Assembly (NCBI GenBank): GCA_965219705.1
Contig: OZ244789.1
Location: 1-64,000 of the forward strand
Length of the DNA: 64,000 bases
Source of the DNA: JAJECS01 sp965219705
Lineage (GTDB): Bacteria; Chloroflexota; UBA11872
Reading direction: 5' to 3'
Shown here in pieces: positions 25,664 to 33,458 of the stretch. Position numbers and translations under genes: made by a program. Position 1 is the stretch's first letter. Every line of letters begins with the position of its first letter. The notes beneath the pieces are model-generated. The model saw nothing but the letters and a program-made list of their open reading frames with translations. It ran no database searches and had not been told where the DNA came from.

Positions 25664-26176
25664 CTAGATCCAGGCTCTTTGTAGGGGCGCCCCTCGTGGG
25701 CGCCGGGTTTGCTCCCGGCATCCGGTGGCCCGCGCTGCGTGCAGCGTGGGAGCCAACACCCGTAGTCCACCCGCCCACATGGCCGCGTAGGGGCGATTCG
25801 CGAATCGCCCGTTCCTTCTCGGCAGAACCCCTCGTCATTCCGGCGAACAGCCGGCCCCGTACTCGATACGGGGCCGGAATCCAAGCCCGGTGGCCCGCGC
25901 TGCGTGCAGCGTGGGAGCCAACACCCGTAGTCCACCCGCCCACATGGCCGCGTAGGGGCGATTCGCGAATCGCCCGTTCCTCCTCGGCAGAACCCCTCGT
26001 CATTCCGGCGAACAGCCGGCCCCGTACTCGATACGGGGCCGGAATCCAAGCCCGGTGGCCCGCGCTGCATGCAGCGTGGGAGCCAACACCCGTCATCCAC
26101 GCGCCCACCCAGTCGCTGGAACCCCACCCGCTGGTAGGCTCGCCGCAGCACGTCACACAGTCCTCTGGGGGCAACA
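25664..26176. other. Repeat-filled intergenic region, no gene seen
   Basis: 513 bases between the dehydratase and the exporter ATPase. It begins with a GTAGGGGCG hairpin at 25681-25704, then holds the 165-bp tandem repeat (separate entry), then about 65 bases of unique leader. Open frames across it on both strands simply translate the repeats and show no protein family. Confidence 0.8.
25722..26110. repeat. Tandem 165-bp direct repeat, 2 full copies plus a partial third
   Basis: Copy 1 is 25722-25886, copy 2 is 25887-26051 and a third starts at 26052, diverging after about 60 bases. The period is exactly 165 bp. Copies 1 and 2 differ by one base that I can see (TTCCTTCTC versus TTCCTCCTC near 25816). 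Each unit contains a CCGCGCTGC/GCAGCGTGG hairpin, a GTAGGGGCGATTCG palindrome (25787-25810 and 25952-25975), CGTCATTCCGGCG, and a GGCCCCGTA/TACGGGGCC inverted pair. This looks like recent duplication of a composite intergenic element. Confidence 0.92.
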
Positions 26177-27202
26177 TTGCAGCGTCATCCCGCCGTCCTG
26201 GTCCAGGGCCTGGAAAAGACCTATCCCGGCGGCACGCGCGCCATCGACGGCATTGATTTCACCGTCGACCAGGGCGAATTCTTCGGCTTCTTGGGCCCCA
26301 ACGGCGCGGGCAAGACCACCACCATCAAGATCATGGCCACGCTGCTGTCCAAGAGCGCCGGCCGCGTCGAGGTTGCCGGCATCGACATCGACGAGGATGC
26401 GCGGGCCGTCCGGTCGGCTATCGGCGTCGCCCTGCAAGAAGTCGGCCTCGACGATCTCTCGAAGGGACGCGACTTCCTCGTGTTGCAGGGCCGCCTCTAT
26501 GGAGTTGGGCGGGCCGAGGCCAACGACCGCGCCGACGAGTTGCTTGAGCTCGTGGGGCTGTCGGGCGTTGGCCGCCGCAAGGTCGGGTCGTACTCCGGCG
26601 GCATGCGGCGGCGCATCGACCTGGCCGGCGCGCTCATGCACCGTCCAAACATCCTGTTCCTGGATGAGCCGACATCCGGCCTCGACCCCCAGAGCCGCCT
26701 GGCGATTTGGGAGCACCTGGAGCACCTCAACGCCCAGGGCGTGACCGTGCTGCTCACGACCCAGCACATGGACGAGGCCGACCGGCTGTGCCGCCGTCTG
26801 GCCATCATCGACCACGGGCGCCTCGTGACCGAAGGATCGCCCAGCGCGCTCAAGGCCGGGGTCGGCGGCGACGTGGTGCGCGTCACGTTCGGCCCACTGG
26901 AAGCCGCCGACGGCCGTGCCGAGTCAGCGCTCAGCGAGTTGCGCCAGATGCCAGCAGTACGCGAAACGGATGCCACCCCGGATGGACTCACGGCCACGGT
27001 CGAGGACGGAGGCGCCGCCGCGCCCGCGATCTTGCGCGCCCTCAACGACGCGGCCGTCCCGGTGGCCAACCTGGCCGTCACCCGGCCGTCGCTGGACGAC
27101 GTATTCCTGCACCACACGGGTCGCGAAATCCGCGAGGCCGGCGCGGATGAGGACGCCGAGTCGCGCATCTGGGGCCAGTGGATGGGTGTGAACCGGAGGT
27201 AA
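26177..27202 (+). CDS. ABC transporter ATP-binding protein, DrrA-like
   Basis: 341-residue ATPase of the daunorubicin-resistance (DrrA) exporter branch. Walker A GPNGAGKTT is at residues 40-48, the signature is YSGGMRRRIDLAGA, Walker B is NILFLDEPTSGLD and the H-loop is TTQHMDEADRL. A C-terminal domain of about 100 residues follows (from roughly 225), ending in the family-typical DVFLHHTGREIRE. The start is TTG 26177 with only a G-rich stretch upstream, so it is moderately certain. Its stop is 2 bases before the permease ATG. It probably exports a hydrophobic compound, lipid or glycan. Confidence 0.92.
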   Translation: MQRHPAVLVQGLEKTYPGGTRAIDGIDFTVDQGEFFGFLGPNGAGKTTTIKIMATLLSKSAGRVEVAGIDIDEDARAVRSAIGVALQEVGLDDLSKGRDFLVLQGRLYGVGRAEANDRADELLELVGLSGVGRRKVGSYSGGMRRRIDLAGALMHRPNILFLDEPTSGLDPQSRLAIWEHLEHLNAQGVTVLLTTQHMDEADRLCRRLAIIDHGRLVTEGSPSALKAGVGGDVVRVTFGPLEAADGRAESALSELRQMPAVRETDATPDGLTATVEDGGAAAPAILRALNDAAVPVANLAVTRPSLDDVFLHHTGREIREAGADEDAESRIWGQWMGVNRR

Positions 27203-27204
27203 CC

Positions 27205-27969
27205 ATGCTGATCCTGCGCGAAAGCTCCTACATCTACATCCGCAATCTAAGAACCTGGCTGGCGCAGCCCACGATGATCGTGGCCGCCGTGCTGTCGTCC
27301 GCCGTCATGTATCTCTTTTTCGGCGAGCCCCTGCGCGGCATCACGGGCCTTCCCGGGTTCCCGGCCTCCGACTACCAGGCCTTCCTGACCGCCATGGTGA
27401 TCGTGATGGCCGTGGTGTTCAGCGGCAGCGACATGGCCATGGTGCTGCTCACCGACATCATGTCCGGCTACGTCGACAAGCTCTTGCTCTCGCCCGTCAA
27501 CCGCTTCTCGATCCTGCTGGGAACCCTCGCCATCGGCGCCACGCGAGCCATCGCCCAGGTGGTCGCGATCATCCTGGTGGCCACGGCCATCGGCGTCCGC
27601 TTTGAAGGCGGCGTCCTGGGCATCCTCGCCGTCATCGCGGCCACGACGCTCCTCGGCGTGGCCATGGGCTGCGTCGGCCTCATCATCGCCGTGCGCACCC
27701 GCAGCGTGCAGGTCACCGTGAACAGCTGGCTGCTGTTCATGCCGCTGGCGTTTCTCACCTCAGCCTTCATGCCGCGCGATCTGCTCACCGGCTGGTTCCA
27801 GTTCGCCGTCGGCCTCAACCCGGTCGAATACATCCTGGTCGCCGTGCGAACCATCATCATCGACGGCTGGATCTGGGAGCACATCGTTCCCGGCTTCTGG
27901 GTGCTGCTGGCAACCAGCGCCGTCCTGATCGCCGCCGCTACGTTCGAATACCGCCGCGCCACCAACTGA
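27205..27969 (+). CDS. ABC-2 type transporter permease, DrrB-like
   Basis: 254-residue integral membrane protein with about six hydrophobic segments (for example residues 20-40, 55-75, 100-125, 135-160, 170-190 and 225-247). It has the ABC-2 pattern around LLTDIMSGYVDKLLLSPVNR and NPVEYILVAVR. ATG 27205 follows GGAGGT by 4 bases, with that Shine-Dalgarno inside the end of the ATPase gene, so the pair is translationally coupled. With the preceding ATPase it forms a complete DrrAB-type exporter. The substrate is unknown. Confidence 0.92.
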   Translation: MLILRESSYIYIRNLRTWLAQPTMIVAAVLSSAVMYLFFGEPLRGITGLPGFPASDYQAFLTAMVIVMAVVFSGSDMAMVLLTDIMSGYVDKLLLSPVNRFSILLGTLAIGATRAIAQVVAIILVATAIGVRFEGGVLGILAVIAATTLLGVAMGCVGLIIAVRTRSVQVTVNSWLLFMPLAFLTSAFMPRDLLTGWFQFAVGLNPVEYILVAVRTIIIDGWIWEHIVPGFWVLLATSAVLIAAATFEYRRATN

Positions 27970-28149
27970 CCCCGGCACAGGTGACCGTGCGGGCGAAGTG
28001 CACCATGCGAGGCAGGCACCGTACCGCCGCACCGTGGAATAGACGGCTTTCGGCCGCTCTCGGGTACCTGACAAGCCGCCAAATGACACCCTCCGCCCGG
28101 TCGTCCACAATCGCTGGCCGGGCCTGATGTCTGACAGGAGCGCCCCGCC

Positions 28150-29310
28150 ATGAAGATCACCGATGTCCGTACCTTTCTCTACACGGTCCCCGAGGCTGAC
28201 CGGCGCTTTGGCCCGATCCTGTTCGTGCGGGTGGACACCGACGCGGGCATCTCCGGCTGGGGCGAGGGCTCGACCTGGGCCGGCGGGTCGGCGCTGATCG
28301 CCGAATTCGGGCTGCGGCAGATTCGCGACATGCTGATCGGCCGCGACCCGTCGGAGATCGAGGCCATCTGGCACGACATCTACCGCCGCTATACCTACAT
28401 GGGCTCGCGGGGGCTGCCCACGCAGGTGCTCAGCGCCATCGACATCGCGCTGTGGGACATCAAGGGAAAGGACCTGGGGCGACCGATCTACGACCTGCTC
28501 GGCGGCAAGGTGCGCGAGACCGTGCCGGTCTACGCCAACGCCTGGTGGCCGGACGACGCCCACGAGCCACAGGCGTTCGCCGACGCGGCGCTGCAAACCG
28601 TCGCCAGGGGCCACCAAGCGCTAAAGCTTGATCCCTTCTCTGAAATGGCGGAAGCGTTCTACGCGTACGTGAGCGGCGAGATCACGCCCAAGCACGAATC
28701 GCTCGGGATCGCGCGCGTGGCGGCCATTCGCGAGGCCGTGGGGCCAAACGTCCACATCCTCATCGACGCCCACGGCCAATACGACGTGCCGAGCGCCATT
28801 CGCGTCGCCGACCGCCTGGCCGAGCTGGACATTGCCTGGCTTGAAGAGCCGGTACCGCCCGAGAGCCACGACGCGCTGCGGCAGGTGCGCGAGAACACGG
28901 CCGTGCCGATCTGCGTGGGCGAGCGGCTGTTCACGCGCTTCGACTTCGCGCCGATCCTCGAGCGGCGTCTCGCCGACTTCATCATGCCCGACGTGTGCTG
29001 GACCGGCGGCATCAGCGAGCTGCGCAGAATCGGCGCCCTGGCCGAGGCCCACTACGTGCCCCTGAGCCCGCACAACGCCGCCGGGCCGATTCAGATCGCG
29101 GCGGGCTCGCACGTGGCGCTGACTACGCCGAACTTCTATCGGCTGGAGCACGCCATGAACTGGATTCCCGCCTACAACGCGCCGCTGCGGGAGCCGTTGG
29201 GATTCGAGCGCGACTTTCTGACGGTGAGCGACCGGCCGGGTCTTGGCGTCGACATCGACGAGGACTATCTGGAGGCGCACCGGCACCCGACGTCGGAGAC
29301 GTTTGCATAA
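28150..29310 (+). CDS. Mandelate racemase/muconate lactonizing family sugar-acid dehydratase
   Basis: 386-residue enolase-superfamily enzyme of the galactonate-dehydratase-like subgroup. Metal ligands are Asp206 (LIDAHGQ), Glu232 (WLEEP) and Glu258 (CVGER); His208 and His308 (LSPHNAAG) are acid/base candidates, and Lys159 lies in ALKLDPF. AGGAG lies 9 bases before the ATG. It is monocistronic or the first of a pair with the next enolase-superfamily gene, although a terminator-like hairpin directly follows its stop. The exact acid sugar is unknown. Confidence 0.88.
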   Translation: MKITDVRTFLYTVPEADRRFGPILFVRVDTDAGISGWGEGSTWAGGSALIAEFGLRQIRDMLIGRDPSEIEAIWHDIYRRYTYMGSRGLPTQVLSAIDIALWDIKGKDLGRPIYDLLGGKVRETVPVYANAWWPDDAHEPQAFADAALQTVARGHQALKLDPFSEMAEAFYAYVSGEITPKHESLGIARVAAIREAVGPNVHILIDAHGQYDVPSAIRVADRLAELDIAWLEEPVPPESHDALRQVRENTAVPICVGERLFTRFDFAPILERRLADFIMPDVCWTGGISELRRIGALAEAHYVPLSPHNAAGPIQIAAGSHVALTTPNFYRLEHAMNWIPAYNAPLREPLGFERDFLTVSDRPGLGVDIDEDYLEAHRHPTSETFA

Positions 29311-29312
29311 TT

Positions 29313-29333
29313 CCCTCTCCCTCTGGGAGAGGG
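29313..29333 (+). terminator. Terminator-like hairpin / dispersed intergenic repeat
   Basis: Perfect 9-bp stem CCCTCTCCC / GGGAGAGGG with TCT loop, two bases after the dehydratase stop codon, followed by TTAGGGTGAGGG. No T-run follows. The sequence resembles a repeat seen between genes in many bacteria, so a terminator role is only possible. Confidence 0.5.
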
Positions 29334-29373
29334 TTAGGGTGAGGGCATCTCTCAGGTTCAGGAAAGAGCGTAG

Positions 29374-29393
29374 ATTCCCGCTTTCGCGGGAAT
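29374..29393. repeat. Short palindromic repeat, ATTCCCGC family
   Basis: Perfect 8-bp stem ATTCCCGC / GCGGGAAT with TTTC loop, followed by GACGG, so it is inverted relative to the copies at 19537, 33338 and 59494. It lies about 46 bases upstream of the next gene. Confidence 0.85.
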
Positions 29394-29439
29394 GACGGAA
29401 TGGAAGGCGGGAATGGTTGCGCCAAGGTCTCGTATTGGC

Positions 29440-30702
29440 ATGAAGATCACGGGCGTCGAACGCATCGAGCTGGACGTCGGGTTCACCCCGCGCACGGAGC
29501 CGCACATGCGGCGCGGCATCACCGATTTCTCGCTGATCGAGATCTGTCAGGTCACCACCGATACCGGGATCGTCGGCTGGGGCGAGTCCCGCGCCATGCA
29601 CAACTGGAGCCGCGACATGGACGCCGTGGATGCCGGCGTTCTCGGTCTAAACCCGGCGGAGCTGCTTTGGCGAGACGAGCTCGGCTCCGGCTTGCAGCAG
29701 GCCATGTTCGACGTCACCGGCAAGTCGCTCGGCGTGCCCGCGCACCGGCTCATCGGCCGCCGGGCGCGTGCCTGGGTGCCGCTGGCGTGGTGGTGCTACG
29801 ACATGCCGCCGGAGGACTGGGCCGCAGAGGCCGAGGATGCCCTGGCCGCGGGTTACACGGCCTTCAAGCTCAAGCCCCGTCCGTGGTTCGATCTGATGGC
29901 GCAAATGGAGGCGATCAGCGCCGTCACGCCGGATCACGCGACCTTCGACCTCGACTTCAACGGATTCCTGCTCGACGCCGGCTTTGCGCAGCACGCCCTG
30001 GCCGAGCTTGAGGCGTTCCCCAAGATCCACATGTTCGAGACGCCCATCCCCCAGCGTGACGTCGCCGGCAACGCGGCGCTACGGGCAAGTTCCCGCCGCG
30101 CCATTGCGCTGCACTTCAACGAGCCCGACTTCCTCACCGCGATGCGGGAAAACATCTGCGACGGCTTCGCGGGCCACGGCGAGGGCTTGGCCGCCACGCT
30201 GCACTACGCCGCACTGGCCCACGAAGCGAATATGCCGTTCTTCGTGCAGCTCGTGGGCACGGGCATCACGACCGCCTTCGCGGCCCACGTGGCAGCTGCG
30301 CTCCCCGCCGCCCGCTGGCCCGCCGTGACGGCGCTGAACATCTACGCCGACGATCTGCTTCGCGAGCCGCTCGACATCCAGCGCGGCTACGTCCGCGTGC
30401 CCGAGCCGCCCGGCCTGGGCATCGAAATCAACCCGCAGGCGCTCGAAGATCTCCGCCGCGACGCCACGGGGCCCAAGCCCCTGCCGCGCGCGATCTACTC
30501 GGTCCGCTGGCCCACCGGCCGCACCGTCGAATACGTGTCGGTCCGCGCCTACGAACGCGACTTCACGCTAGGCAACCAGCCACTGTTCGACCGCGGCGTC
30601 ACGCTCGCCACGCGCGACGACGACGGCAGCGTCGAGTTCGATCAGCGCTATCGCGCCGTGGCGTCCGCGTACGGACTGATGGTGGGCAGTGGATCTCTTT
30701 GA
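29440..30702 (+). CDS. Divergent enolase-superfamily (mandelate racemase-like) protein
   Basis: 420 residues. The first half matches the superfamily: capping domain with ITGVERIELDV and VGWGES, a KxK motif at Lys143/Lys145 (FKLKP), Asp172 (TFDLDFNG) and Glu200 (MFETPIP). The third metal ligand and the C-terminal acid/base His are not in their usual form: the barrel end reads ALHFNEPDF and FFVQLVGTG instead of GE and PHN. About 60 extra residues follow (YSVRWPTGRTVEYVS and on). ATG 29440 is chosen because MKITGVERIE aligns with paralogues. It may have altered chemistry or none. Confidence 0.75.
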   Translation: MKITGVERIELDVGFTPRTEPHMRRGITDFSLIEICQVTTDTGIVGWGESRAMHNWSRDMDAVDAGVLGLNPAELLWRDELGSGLQQAMFDVTGKSLGVPAHRLIGRRARAWVPLAWWCYDMPPEDWAAEAEDALAAGYTAFKLKPRPWFDLMAQMEAISAVTPDHATFDLDFNGFLLDAGFAQHALAELEAFPKIHMFETPIPQRDVAGNAALRASSRRAIALHFNEPDFLTAMRENICDGFAGHGEGLAATLHYAALAHEANMPFFVQLVGTGITTAFAAHVAAALPAARWPAVTALNIYADDLLREPLDIQRGYVRVPEPPGLGIEINPQALEDLRRDATGPKPLPRAIYSVRWPTGRTVEYVSVRAYERDFTLGNQPLFDRGVTLATRDDDGSVEFDQRYRAVASAYGLMVGSGSL

Positions 30703-30711
30703 GTCGGTCAG

Positions 30712-30727
30712 TCCCGCGGAAGCGGGA
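30712..30727. repeat. Short palindromic repeat, ATTCCCGC family (degenerate)
   Basis: 6-bp stem TCCCGC / GCGGGA with GGAA loop, with GTCAG before and ATCCGG after. It lies 9 bases after the stop of the divergent enolase-superfamily gene. Confidence 0.65.
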
Positions 30728-30757
30728 ATCCGGCCCCTGCGTCCTTAGACGATCAGT

Positions 30758-30782
30758 GTAGGGGCGACCCCTGTGGTCGCCC
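30758..30782 (+). terminator. GTAGGGGCG-family hairpin, terminator-like
   Basis: GGGCGACC / GGTCGCCC 8-bp stem with CCTGT loop, followed directly by TTTTG. This is the best rho-independent terminator shape in the gap after 30702. It is also a member of the GTAGGGGCG repeat family. Confidence 0.5.
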
Positions 30783-30948
30783 TTTTGCGCCCCCTGCGCC
30801 CGTGCCGACCAGACGCCACGCCGCACATTTGGGGCATGGCTACCCACTACCCGCTGGTCAGCACAACCGCCGCACAGCGTGACGATCGCTTAGAATCAAA
30901 TCTGCATCCGCGCCCCAACGTGCAGACGAACGACTATTGGAGCTTTTC

Positions 30949-31134
30949 ATGCGCGCCATACTTGCGGTCCCACGCTTCGCCGCGCGGCTCGTCATCCGCT
31001 TCAGGCGCTGGATCACGCCTTCGCCGGATCAGCAGATGCGCTCGACGAAGCTACGCAAGCAGGCGCGTCAACAGGCGCACGACGCTATGCGAGAGCACTA
31101 CACCCGCGGCGGCGCAGGATCTGGCTGGCGCTAG
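30949..31134 (+). CDS. Small basic hypothetical protein
   Basis: 61 residues beginning MRAILAVPRFAARLVIRF and very rich in Arg/Lys/Gln. The N-terminal 20 residues form a possible amphipathic or membrane-associated helix; the rest is hydrophilic (KLRKQARQQAHDAMREHY). GGAG lies 8 bases before the ATG, which supports translation. The stop codon abuts the stop of the convergent oxidoreductase gene. No family is recognised, and it could be a chance frame in this GC-rich DNA. Confidence 0.4.
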   Translation: MRAILAVPRFAARLVIRFRRWITPSPDQQMRSTKLRKQARQQAHDAMREHYTRGGAGSGWR

Positions 31135-32169
31135 CTAGCCGAAGGGCCGCCGCTCGCTGCGGTCGAGCGGAAGCGAGATCGGCCTGCCGCCTTCTTCAAC
31201 CGACATGTACGCGGCCTGCATGATCTCGACGGCCCTTAGACCGTCCTCGCCGGTCAGCACCGGCGCCTCGTCGCGCAGCACCCAGGCGGCAAAGCTGTCC
31301 CACTCCGTGTCGAACGCCTCCTCGAAGCCATAGCCCTCGAAGAAGGTCGTCTGCATCGGGCCGTCGTGCGTGGCGTAGTGCACCGCCACCTGCCGCGGGT
31401 CGTAGGCGATGCCGCCGTGCTCGCAGGCAATCTGATAGCTGAAGGACGTGCGGTAGGTGGCCATGGGAAAAGCCGTCGTGACTTGGAGTGAGCCCAGCGC
31501 GCCGCTGCGGAAGCGCAGGTTCACCGCAATCGCGTCGTCGTAGTCGGTCACGTCGGGAAACAGCTTCGGACCGGCCAGCGCCGAGACCGTGTCCACCTCG
31601 CCCAGGTAGTGGCGGATGGTGTCGACGTCGTGCGTGCCGGCCCAGTACAGCAAACCGCCGTTGGTGGCCTTCCGGGACCAGAAACCATGAATTCGCCGCC
31701 CGAAGTAGCCGTGCACGTTGATGGATAGCGGTTGGCCGAACTCCCCGCTCTCGAGCAGGCGCTTGATCTCGGCGTGTGCGCCGCGGAACCGCCGCTTGTG
31801 GCCCACCATCAGCTTCACGCCATGCCGGTCGGCAGCTTCGATCATGTCATGGCACTCGGCCACGCTAATCGCCATCGTCTTCTCGCAAAACACGTGGCGC
31901 CCGGCCGCGGCGGCGTCCACGACGATGTCCCGATGCGTGTTGTGCGGCGTGGCGACGGCAACGGCGTCGCAGTCGCACTCCGCCAGCAGGACGCGGTAGT
32001 CGGTCCACCACGGCGCGTCGTACATCTCGCCGCGATTCCGCGCCGCGTCCGGATTCACGTCGGCGACGCCGACCAGTTCCAACTCCGGGCGCCGGGCGAT
32101 GATCTTGGCCACCTCGCCGCCGAAGTTCCCGGCGCCAATCAGACCGACCCGCACGCGCGCTTTCGACAT
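31135..32169 (-). CDS. Gfo/Idh/MocA family oxidoreductase
   Basis: 344-residue NAD(P)-dependent oxidoreductase. The N-terminal Rossmann motif is GLIGAGNFGGEVA. The catalytic-lysine motif reads CEKTMAIS (Thr replaces the usual Pro). The sugar-binding region includes GGLLYWAGTHDVDTIRHYLGEV, where the Asp and His are typical of inositol dehydrogenase-like members. ATG 32169 has AGGA 8 bases upstream; the frame continues to 32280 without similarity. It follows the alcohol-dehydrogenase-like gene by 16 bases and is probably co-transcribed with it. Confidence 0.88.
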   Translation of the reverse strand: MSKARVRVGLIGAGNFGGEVAKIIARRPELELVGVADVNPDAARNRGEMYDAPWWTDYRVLLAECDCDAVAVATPHNTHRDIVVDAAAAGRHVFCEKTMAISVAECHDMIEAADRHGVKLMVGHKRRFRGAHAEIKRLLESGEFGQPLSINVHGYFGRRIHGFWSRKATNGGLLYWAGTHDVDTIRHYLGEVDTVSALAGPKLFPDVTDYDDAIAVNLRFRSGALGSLQVTTAFPMATYRTSFSYQIACEHGGIAYDPRQVAVHYATHDGPMQTTFFEGYGFEEAFDTEWDSFAAWVLRDEAPVLTGEDGLRAVEIMQAAYMSVEEGGRPISLPLDRSERRPFG

Positions 32170-32185
32170 ATCTCGGTTCCTGTCG

Positions 32186-33211
32186 CTACGCGGCGTCGAT
32201 GGCGGCCGCCATTCGCTCGAAGGAGGCGTCGTCCAGCGTTCGATGGTGGAACCAGTTGGGAGGATTTCCCAGGCGATCATGCAGGTCGTTGATGTTGGCG
32301 ACCGTCGCCTTCACCTCGTTCCACGTGCAGCCGATCTCGGCCGGGCGGTAGCGCACGCCGCAGGCATCGAGCAACGACTTCGTCTCGTCGAATCCCCACT
32401 CGTACACGTGCGCGTTGATGAGCGCGCCCAGCGACACCACCTCCGAGTGAATCAGCTCGCGGCCATGCACCCACTCGAACGCGATGACCAAGTTGTGATC
32501 GATGCTGCGCGAGATCTTCATGTCAAACGTCGGCACGTCGTATCGCTCACGGTTGATCTCACTGGCGATGCGGATGGCGGCGTCGTTCGGCCGGCCCTCG
32601 GCGTCGAGCCCTTCGCTGAATTGCCGGCAGCGTTCACGCACCCACGTCAGCGTCGCATCCGCCGCGGCTTGGTCCATCGGCGGGGCGTCAAGACCCTGCT
32701 CCACCCACCAGCGCCACGATCCTATGTGCCCCAGGTTGCAGATGCATTCGCCCATGCCGGCTCGGTTGAGATGCGGCGGCGCCGCCGCGATCACGTCATA
32801 GTCGAGCAGCAAGTAGTCGGGCGCCACGGTGTCATGGCAGAATTCCCAAATGTCCGCCCGGCGGATCGCGACCGGCGCCTGGAAGATCGCGCCTGTCGAG
32901 ACGATGGTCGGGATCAGCACCAGCGGCTTGTTCAGCTTCCAGGCCACGTACTTCCCAACGTCCAGCGCATTGCCGCCGCCGATGCCCAGCACGACGTCGG
33001 CATCGGGCAGGCGTTCGATCAGGGGCTCGACGTAGCCTTCGGCCATTCCGTGCTGAAACTCGAGCTGCTTCGGCGCGGTGGGGAAGAACCGCTCCACCAC
33101 GGCCCACGCGCTCGGGGACGTGATGGCGAGATACGACGTGTACGTGGGTCCATAGGCCGCGAGCAGCCCGTGTCCGTAGCGAGCGTCCCACTTCCGGCTA
33201 TCGAGAATCAT
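32186..33211 (-). CDS. Glycerol-1-phosphate dehydrogenase-like / iron-containing alcohol dehydrogenase family
   Basis: 341 residues of the dehydroquinate synthase/Fe-ADH superfamily, closest in pattern to sn-glycerol-1-phosphate dehydrogenases (EgsA/AraM). NAD motif GIGGGNALDVGKYVAW is at residues 76-91, followed by PTIVSTGA. Candidate metal ligands are Glu155 (AGMGECICN, where the family often has Asp) and histidines in SIDHNLV and HGRELIHSEVVSLG. A role in dehydrogenating a sugar phosphate or sugar alcohol is as likely as lipid synthesis, given the catabolic neighbours. It begins the two-gene run with 31135-32169. Confidence 0.8.
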   Translation of the reverse strand: MILDSRKWDARYGHGLLAAYGPTYTSYLAITSPSAWAVVERFFPTAPKQLEFQHGMAEGYVEPLIERLPDADVVLGIGGGNALDVGKYVAWKLNKPLVLIPTIVSTGAIFQAPVAIRRADIWEFCHDTVAPDYLLLDYDVIAAAPPHLNRAGMGECICNLGHIGSWRWWVEQGLDAPPMDQAAADATLTWVRERCRQFSEGLDAEGRPNDAAIRIASEINRERYDVPTFDMKISRSIDHNLVIAFEWVHGRELIHSEVVSLGALINAHVYEWGFDETKSLLDACGVRYRPAEIGCTWNEVKATVANINDLHDRLGNPPNWFHHRTLDDASFERMAAAIDAA

Positions 33212-33337
33212 GCGCGCCTGTCTCCACCGCCACAGTCCGTCGCCATGATACGCCGGTGGGGAGGGTCAAGAGTCAGTCAGGTAGTGGGCCACTTGCATTC
33301 AGACATTCCCGCGAAGCGAGCCCTCTGCAAAACCGTC

Positions 33338-33357
33338 ATTCCCGCGAAAGCGGGAAT
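33338..33357. repeat. Short palindromic repeat, ATTCCCGC family
   Basis: Perfect 8-bp stem with GAAA loop, flanked by CCGTC and CCAG. A degenerate half copy (CATTCCCGCGAAGCGAG) lies at 33304-33320. Both are in the gap 33212-33458, which contains no gene. Confidence 0.85.
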
Positions 33358-33458
33358 CCAGACTCACCTAGTCTGCGGACGAATTCCGCGTGCCGCGCCT
33401 TCGTCATTGGGCAAGCGATCGCCATCTCGCACCTCAATGGCAAAGCGACCCACCACCG

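Noticed and set aside
25722..26110. Repeat array considered as CRISPR
   Set aside because: Only two full units of 165 bp with no spacer structure, and no cas genes in the window.
25207..26256. 349-codon frame running through the 165-bp repeats
   Set aside because: It translates the repeat units and part of the dehydratase out of frame; the apparent protein repeat is a by-product of a 165-bp period divisible by three.
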